Shown piece after piece: positions 13,096 to 17,524 of a stretch of DNA of 17,524 bases. The translations under genes and the position numbers were made by a program. Location of the stretch: contig URIT01000063.1 in assembly GCA_900547945.1 (NCBI GenBank), positions 1 to 17,524 of the forward strand. The letters run 5' to 3'. Positions within the stretch are counted from its first letter, which is position 1, and each line of letters begins with the position of its first letter. Below the pieces are notes generated by a model. It did not search any database, was not told the DNA's origin, and worked only from the letters and a program-made list of their open reading frames with translations. Origin of the DNA: an uncultured bacterium. Lineage in GTDB: Bacteria > Verrucomicrobiota > Kiritimatiellia > RFP12 > UBA1067.

Positions 13096-14334
13096 TCACG
13101 GTTTTGTCTCCATGAAGAACACCTTGTCGCCCACGCGGACGCGCGGACAGGGAAAGGTCGCCCACGTGCCGCGCGCCGCAGACGCCAGCACCGCGTCGTC
13201 GCGGCGGAGGGAGGCGATCGCCACCTCCACGACGCCGGTCGTGGGGCCGTGAATCTGCACAGTGTCGCCAACCGCGAGGGGGTGGTCCTGGATCTGCACC
13301 TGCGCAATGCCGGCCTTGAGGAAGTAGTCGAGGACGATTCCCGCGTGGCGCTTCACGGTCGTCGCAAGGGAATCCTCCTGGTCCGTGTACTGGTCCGCAC
13401 CCGGACGCCCGTAGAAGAGCCCCGTGCCGTACTCACGGTGGAAGACCGCCTTCGTCTCCTCGACGAGGCGCGCGGCGAGGGCGGGCGTGAACGTGCCCGC
13501 CTGGATCGCGTCGAGCGCGGCGCGGTAGGCGCGCACGACGGTGTACACGTACTCGGGCTTGCGGGCGCGGCCCTCGATCTTGAACGAGGCGACGCCCGAG
13601 GCGACGAGCTGGTCGAGGAACGGCAGGGAGCAGAGGTCCTTGGCGGAGAGGACGGTGTGCGGCGTCACCTCGAATTCCGCGTCCGCATCGTGGATCGCCT
13701 TGCCGTCCTTGTCCACATAGCGGTCCACGGCCTTGATGAGGAAACGCCGGCGGCAGGGCTGGTGGCAGGCGCCGCGGTTCGCGCTGCACCCGTACGCCTC
13801 GTGCGAGAGGAGGCAGCGCCCCGACTCGGCCACGCACTGCGCGCCGTGGACGAACGCCTCGACCTCGACGCCCGCCGTGCGCGCGATCTCGCGCACCTCC
13901 CCGAGCGTACACTCGCGGGCGAGGACGACGCGCGCGGCGCCCTGCTCCTTCAGGAAGCGCGCGGCGAGGGAATTGGAGCAGCTCATCTGCGTGGAGACGT
14001 GGAACGCCGCGCCGTGCTTCCGGCAAAGGGCGATCACGCCCCAGTCCGCGACGATGAAGGCGTCGACGAGGGGTTTCGCGAAGACGATCAGACCCTCCAC
14101 GGCGGCAAGTTCGCCCTCGAAGACAATCGAGTTGAGCGCAAGGTAGAGCTTCACGCCGCGCGCGCGGCAGCGCCGGGACGCCTCGGGCAGCGTTTCGCGC
14201 GTGAAGTTGACGCCTGAGCGCGCGCGCATGTTGAAGTCCGCAAGGCCGAGGTACACCGCGTCCGCGCCGGCGTCGAGCGCCGCCTGCAGGCACGTCATGT
14301 CCCCGGCGGGGGCGAGCAGTTCAAGTTTACCCAT
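13096..14334 (-). CDS. trhP: U32-family protein, TrhP/YegQ-like tRNA hydroxylation
   Basis: Protein of 412 residues in the U32 family, historically called collagenase-like peptidases. The subgroup TrhP/YegQ and relatives makes 5-hydroxyuridine at the tRNA wobble base, and related RlhA hydroxylates 23S rRNA. The start MGKLELLAPAGD is the family's usual N terminus. The diagnostic cysteines lie in AQCVAESGRCLLS (C167, C174) and NRGACHQPC (C190, C194); in RlhA-type proteins such residues hold an Fe-S cluster. A C-terminal beta domain ends near VRVGDKVFF. The start at ATG 14334 rather than 25 codons upstream is supported by homology and by TGCTATACT at 14342-14350, which would place transcription start on the ATG itself. 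TrhP is favoured by length (about 450 in E. coli, versus about 650 for RlhA); the exact substrate is inferred. Confidence 0.85.
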   Translation of the reverse strand: MGKLELLAPAGDMTCLQAALDAGADAVYLGLADFNMRARSGVNFTRETLPEASRRCRARGVKLYLALNSIVFEGELAAVEGLIVFAKPLVDAFIVADWGVIALCRKHGAAFHVSTQMSCSNSLAARFLKEQGAARVVLARECTLGEVREIARTAGVEVEAFVHGAQCVAESGRCLLSHEAYGCSANRGACHQPCRRRFLIKAVDRYVDKDGKAIHDADAEFEVTPHTVLSAKDLCSLPFLDQLVASGVASFKIEGRARKPEYVYTVVRAYRAALDAIQAGTFTPALAARLVEETKAVFHREYGTGLFYGRPGADQYTDQEDSLATTVKRHAGIVLDYFLKAGIAQVQIQDHPLAVGDTVQIHGPTTGVVEVAIASLRRDDAVLASAARGTWATFPCPRVRVGDKVFFMETKP

Positions 14335-14341
14335 GTGCGAT

Positions 14342-14350
14342 AGTATAGCA
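14342..14350 (-). promoter_or_regulatory. Extended -10 promoter of the U32 gene, leaderless
   Basis: On the minus strand TGCTATACT is followed seven bases later by ATG 14334. Transcription starting at the usual 7-8 bases past the box would begin at the A of the start codon. No Shine-Dalgarno sequence precedes this ATG. Confidence 0.65.
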
Positions 14351-14473
14351 TAACCACAGATGTGCGGAACATTGCCGGACGAAGGCCGAGGAAGGCCGTT
14401 TCCGTGCATTCAGTAGCGCCCCTAACTCATCGAAGTCATTATTGTGCTGGTTAGGGCTAAGAGGGGTACGAAA

Positions 14474-14498
14474 CGGGAGGGACGCGCTTGTCGCGTCC
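14474..14498 (-). repeat. 25-nt ACAAG-loop hairpin repeat, copy 2
   Basis: On the minus strand GGACGCG / ACAAG / CGCGTCC is followed by CTCCCG, the same length, loop and tail as the copy at 11342-11366. The only changes (C to A and G to T) face each other in the stem, so pairing is kept. Confidence 0.7.
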
Positions 14499-14524
14499 GT
14501 AGAAGAATGGGAAACGTGATGGGA

Positions 14525-14684
14525 TTGGCCGTGGAGATCGGGAGAATCGGGAGATGAGCAGAGACGAACCGGATAGGCTGATTGAACACGTCAGGAAAAC
14601 CGCGTACCGATTACATGATCGTACGGCTTGAATCGCGTGTGGTTCACCTCGCCCACTCCCGACACTCCCGATCTCCACGGCCAA
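14525..14684. repeat. 160-bp imperfect palindrome
   Basis: Outer arms of 20 bases (14525-14544 and 14665-14684) are perfect reverse complements. Inward, the arms keep matching in pieces (TCGGGAG, then GAACC, then GATT), and near the centre CGTACCGAT/ATCGTACG pairs with one bulged C around a TACATG loop. The left arm is about 20 nt longer. It could be a folded RNA or a MITE-like remnant; no target duplication is evident. Confidence 0.65.
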
Positions 14685-14765
14685 ACGCAACAACTCGACC
14701 ACTCTGCAACACGACACGGCTCAAACCGAAAAATCGGGATAAGGGAGACAGGAATAATCTTTTTT

Positions 14766-14794
14766 GCAATCTGCAACGAACAGTTGCAGATTGC
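14766..14794 (-). terminator. 12-bp perfect hairpin directly after the Pol I stop codon
   Basis: GCAATCTGCAAC (14766-14777) and GTTGCAGATTGC (14783-14794) pair perfectly around a 5-nt loop, starting at the base after TGA 14797-14795. On the transcribed minus strand the hairpin is followed by AAAAAA, not T, so it is not a canonical intrinsic terminator, although its position suggests a transcript-end function. Confidence 0.4.
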
Positions 14795-17524
14795 TCAGTG
14801 CGCCTCCAGCCAGTTGGCGCCCACGCCCACGGAGACCTCCAGCGGCACGCCGAGGGACATCGCGCCCTCCATCTCGCGCTTCGCGAGCGCCTTGACCTGC
14901 TCCACCTCGTCCTTCGGCACGTCGAAGAGGAGTTCGTCGTGGATCTGGAGGATCATCTTCGCCCGCAGGCCCGCCGCCTTGAGCGCGCGGTCCACCTTCA
15001 CCATCGCGAGCTTGATGAGGTCGGCGGCGGTTCCCTGGATGGGCGTGTTGATCGCGTCGCGCTCGGCGCTCTGGCGCGCCGTCGCGTTGCGCGAGGCGAT
15101 GTCGCGCAGCGTGCGGCGGCGGCCGAGCGCGGTGACGGCGTAGCCGGCCTCGCGCGCCTTGGCGATGGACGTATCCATGAACGCGCGGATCTTCGGGTAG
15201 AGCCTGAAGTAGGTGTCGATGAGGCCTGCGGCCTCCTTGCGCGGGATGTGGAGGCGCTGGGAGAGGCCGAAGGCGGAGATGCCGTAGATGATGCCGAAGT
15301 TGACCATCTTGCACGTGCGGCGCATGTCGTCCGTCACGAGCGCGGGCATCACGTCGTAGACGCGCGCGGCCGTCTCGCGGTGGATGTCGGCGCCGTGCGC
15401 GAAGGCGTCGAGCATGGATTCGTCGCCGCTCATCGCGGCCATGATGCGCAGCTCGATCTGCGAGTAGTCGGCGGAGACGAGCAGATGGCCGGCGTCGCGC
15501 GGCACGACGGCGGCGCGGATGAGCTTGCCGCGCTCCGTGCGGACGGGGATGTTCTGCAGGTTGGGGTCCGAGGAGGAGAGGCGGCCCGTCTCGGCGAAGG
15601 ACTGCGAGAAGGTCGTGTGGACGCGCCCGTCGGCGGGGTCGATGCACTGCGGCAGCTTGTCCACGTAGGTGGACTTCAGCTTCGCGCAGGCGCGGTAGTC
15701 GAGGATCTTGCGGACGACGGGGTGGTCGTCGAGGACGGTCTGCAGGGCCTTCTCGTCCGTCGAGAAGAGGCCGCCCTGCATCTTCTTCGCCCCCTTCGGC
15801 CTGAGCCCCAGCTTCACGTAGAGCAGGTCCGCCAGCTGCTTCGGCGAGTCGATGTTGAGCCCCGGGTCGCCATACGAGAGGATCTCGGCCGCGCGCGCCG
15901 TGATCTCGCGGTCGAGCGCGAGGCCGTACTTCCCGAGCGCGGAGACGTCGATCTTCACGCCCTCGCGCTCCATTTCCACGAGGACGGGCACAAGCGGCTC
16001 CTCGCTCTGCTCCAGGGCGGGCAGCGCGCCCATCTCCGCCGCGCGCGGGCGCAGCACGGCGTCGAGGCGCAGCGCCACGTCCGCATCCTCCGCCGCATAG
16101 TCGCAGATCGCCTCCGGCGGCAGATCGGCCATGTTCTTCTGCTCGCGGCCCCGCTCCTTCTCGCCGATGAGGCGCGTGATCGGGACGGGGTCGTAGCGCA
16201 GGAACTCGCGGGCGAGCGCGTCCAGCCCGTGCCGCGCCGCCGCGTCCGTCACGTAGTGTTCGAGCATCGTGTCGCGCACCGTCGAGCCGAAGACGATGCC
16301 GTAGCGCTCCAGCACGGTCCGGTCGTACTTCCCGTTCTGCGCGACGAGCGTCTTCGAGGGGTCGGCGAAGGCGCGGGCGAAGATCTGGACGAAACGCCGG
16401 GCGGCCTCGCGCGCGGCGGGCCGCGCCGCCGTCCGCGCGGCGTGGACGAAGAGGTCGTTGGAGGACGCCTCCGCCGGCCCGCCCCCGTGCGGCGGCACGG
16501 CCACGTACCACGCCCGGCCCGGTTCCGTCGCGAAGCTCATCCCCACCAGGTCGACCGTGCGGGCGTCCATGCCCGTCGTCTCGGTGTCGAACGCGAACGT
16601 CGGCGCGGCCTCCAGCGTTGCCGCGAGTTCGCGCGCCGCCGCCTCGGTCGAAAGGTTCACGAGGGGGTTGTCGAGCGTCACCGGCTCGGGCGTGAGCGTA
16701 TCGAGCCCCGCGGCCGCGATGTTTCCCTCTTCGAGCGCCGCAACAAGCGCTTCCTGATCAATAATGTCGCCGCGCGCTGTGTTGATAAGCACACCATCGG
16801 AGCGCATCTTCGCAAGGAACGCCCCATCGACCATGCCGCGCGTCTCGTCGGTCACGGGAACGTGCAGGCTTACGATATCGCAGGTGGCAAGCAGGTCATC
16901 GAGACTTGCGAAGTGAACGCCCAGCTCGTTCTCGAGGCCCTCGTCGAGCGGATGGCGCTTGTTGTAGAGCATCTTGCCACCCCAGGGACGAAGGTAGCGT
17001 GCAGTCGCCTGGCCGATCGCGCCGAAGCCCACAAACCCGACCGTGCAATCCCCCAGCTCGCGAAAGCCCTCCACCATCATGCGCTCCTTAAGAGCGATTT
17101 GACGACCCTCGCGAACCGCCCTGTCGCCTTCGAGCGCGCGCCTCAAGCACATGAGCATGAGCATGACAGCCTGCTCGGCGACGGTCCCCGCGTTCACGCC
17201 CGCGCAATTGCACACGGCAATACCCCGAGCGCGCGCCACCTCCACATCGATCGCGTTGAAGGCAACCCCCTCCGAATGGATGAGCTTGAGATTCGGCATA
17301 GCTTCGATAAGCCGCACATCAACAGGGCTTATGGCATCGGCGATGATGACATCGGCATCGGGCGCAGCAGCAAGCAGCTCATCGTTCGCGACGCCCCGCT
17401 CGGCGCACACGAGATCCACCTCGCGCGTAATCGGCAGGTCAGGCAGATACTTGCGCTTCTGCTCCTCGGTGCCGTTCTCAAAAATAGGAGCGCAGCACAG
17501 GGAGGTATGAGCGGACACGATAAC
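14795..17524 (-). CDS. polA: DNA polymerase I Klenow region in an anomalous in-frame chimera
   Basis: One frame open to the right edge; residues are counted from the GTG at 17518. From about residue 290 to 907 it is family A DNA polymerase. The 3'-5' exonuclease residues are intact: D311 and E313 (DTET), D399 (QNGKYD), Y474 and D478 (YAAED). So is the polymerase: motif A D684 (SADYSQIE), O-helix R733, K737, F741, Y745, and motif C H860-D861-E862. These match E. coli R754-Y766 and H881-E883 with a constant offset. The 5'-nuclease domain and linker (about 330 residues in E. coli) are absent, and their place is taken by dehydrogenase sequence up to about residue 289. Pol I codons are almost all G/C-ending. 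The Pol I call is firm; a genuine fusion is doubtful. The GTG at 17518 is not a real start. Confidence 0.85.
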   Translation of the reverse strand, partial: VIVSAHTSLCCAPIFENGTEEQKRKYLPDLPITREVDLVCAERGVANDELLAAAPDADVIIADAISPVDVRLIEAMPNLKLIHSEGVAFNAIDVEVARARGIAVCNCAGVNAGTVAEQAVMLMLMCLRRALEGDRAVREGRQIALKERMMVEGFRELGDCTVGFVGFGAIGQATARYLRPWGGKMLYNKRHPLDEGLENELGVHFASLDDLLATCDIVSLHVPVTDETRGMVDGAFLAKMRSDGVLINTARGDIIDQEALVAALEEGNIAAAGLDTLTPEPVTLDNPLVNLSTEAAARELAATLEAAPTFAFDTETTGMDARTVDLVGMSFATEPGRAWYVAVPPHGGGPAEASSNDLFVHAARTAARPAAREAARRFVQIFARAFADPSKTLVAQNGKYDRTVLERYGIVFGSTVRDTMLEHYVTDAAARHGLDALAREFLRYDPVPITRLIGEKERGREQKNMADLPPEAICDYAAEDADVALRLDAVLRPRAAEMGALPALEQSEEPLVPVLVEMEREGVKIDVSALGKYGLALDREITARAAEILSYGDPGLNIDSPKQLADLLYVKLGLRPKGAKKMQGGLFSTDEKALQTVLDDHPVVRKILDYRACAKLKSTYVDKLPQCIDPADGRVHTTFSQSFAETGRLSSSDPNLQNIPVRTERGKLIRAAVVPRDAGHLLVSADYSQIELRIMAAMSGDESMLDAFAHGADIHRETAARVYDVMPALVTDDMRRTCKMVNFGIIYGISAFGLSQRLHIPRKEAAGLIDTYFRLYPKIRAFMDTSIAKAREAGYAVTALGRRRTLRDIASRNATARQSAERDAINTPIQGTAADLIKLAMVKVDRALKAAGLRAKMILQIHDELLFDVPKDEVEQVKALAKREMEGAMSLGVPLEVSVGVGANWLEAH
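16652..17434 (-). other. Truncated D-2-hydroxyacid dehydrogenase segment within the chimera
   Basis: Residues of about 29-289 of the fused frame are a D-2-hydroxyacid dehydrogenase (phosphoglycerate dehydrogenase superfamily, NAD-dependent). The Rossmann motif GFGAIG (G164, G166, G169), catalytic Arg in NTARGDI (R249) and Glu in LTPEPV (E278) are present. The catalytic His, expected some 23 residues after the Glu in a PHIGG-like motif, is missing because Pol I sequence begins at about residue 290. The first 15-20 residues of the family are also missing. The segment is therefore incomplete at both ends and should be inactive. Its codons end in A or T more often than those of the adjoining Pol I part, suggesting a different genome of origin. 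Confidence 0.8.
17435..17524 (-). other. Acyl-CoA dehydrogenase fragment at the window edge
   Basis: About 30 residues, VIVSAHTSLCCAPIFENG then TEEQKRKYLPDL, match the helix and loop typical of short-chain acyl-CoA (butyryl-CoA) dehydrogenases, where S-A-H-x-S-L and EEQKxKYLP are highly conserved. It continues off the window to the right, and to the left it switches to dehydrogenase sequence after LPDL. The string CTGCC occurs twice near the switch, so a short-homology join is possible. The identification rests on a short stretch. Confidence 0.65.

Larger units (their letters stand above)
14351..14794. other. Gene-free, hairpin-rich intergenic region
   Basis: About 440 bp between the U32 promoter and the Pol I stop with no credible gene; open frames here have no start signals and read through inverted repeats. 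It contains the second ACAAG-loop hairpin (14474-14498), a long imperfect palindrome (14525-14684) with an inner hairpin (14603-14625), and a 12-bp perfect hairpin against the Pol I stop codon. A weak GCCCCTAAC/GTTAGGGC pairing spans 14417-14457. Confidence 0.7.

Noticed and set aside
14457..14776. Short genes in the polA-U32 spacer
   Set aside because: The frames pass through palindromic sequence, have no ribosome sites and resemble no protein family.
14795..17524. A novel three-domain enzyme (acyl-CoA dehydrogenase, hydroxyacid dehydrogenase, polymerase)
   Set aside because: Both dehydrogenase parts lack essential sections, codon use shifts at the Pol I join, and the anomaly is at the window end; a chimera explains it better.
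1..17524. tRNA, rRNA or known riboswitch
   Set aside because: No cloverleaf with TTCGA-type loop, rRNA segment or familiar riboswitch core was seen when reading the gaps.

Overview
The window is a GC-rich, Gram-negative bacterial chromosome segment. An LptD-type outer-membrane protein shows the Gram-negative envelope. GC-saturated third codon positions, intergenic structured repeats and the gene mix suggest a PVC-group bacterium, perhaps Kiritimatiellae or Verrucomicrobia. That placement is an inference; no rRNA is present to test it.

Layout. Positions 2-4078 (+) hold the rod-shape elongation operon: mreC (5' end off the window), mreD, PBP2 (mrdA) and rodA, with overlapping or nearly touching genes. 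Positions 4079-4481 carry no gene; they hold an 8-bp tandem array and two inverted copies of a structured repeat. Positions 4482-8476 (+) encode RNase G/E and an LptD-like protein. Everything from 8421 to the end is on the minus strand: a family 2 glycosyltransferase (convergent with lptD), an AAA_14/DUF4143 ATPase with a strong AT-rich promoter, a small unknown gene just upstream of it, a UbiE-family methyltransferase, a type IV prepilin peptidase and a U32-family protein related to TrhP/YegQ. After a 460-bp structured intergenic region comes the Klenow-like part of DNA polymerase I.

The right-hand end is anomalous. The Pol I reading frame lacks the 5'-nuclease domain. It runs in frame into a truncated D-2-hydroxyacid dehydrogenase and then into a short acyl-CoA dehydrogenase piece at the window edge. 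Codon use shifts at the Pol I/dehydrogenase boundary. The simplest explanation is a chimeric contig end rather than a new multidomain enzyme.

The most interesting native signals are non-coding. (1) A roughly 90-nt hairpin repeat has three copies whose stems differ by compensatory changes while a 6x3 internal loop and a bulged A are kept. (2) A second, 25-nt hairpin repeat has two copies with one compensatory base pair. (3) The 9-mer TGCTATACT, an extended -10 box, occurs four times; three copies lie so close to start codons that leaderless mRNAs are expected. (4) Three repeats spaced exactly 33 bp end on the -35 box of the ATPase gene and look like an operator array.
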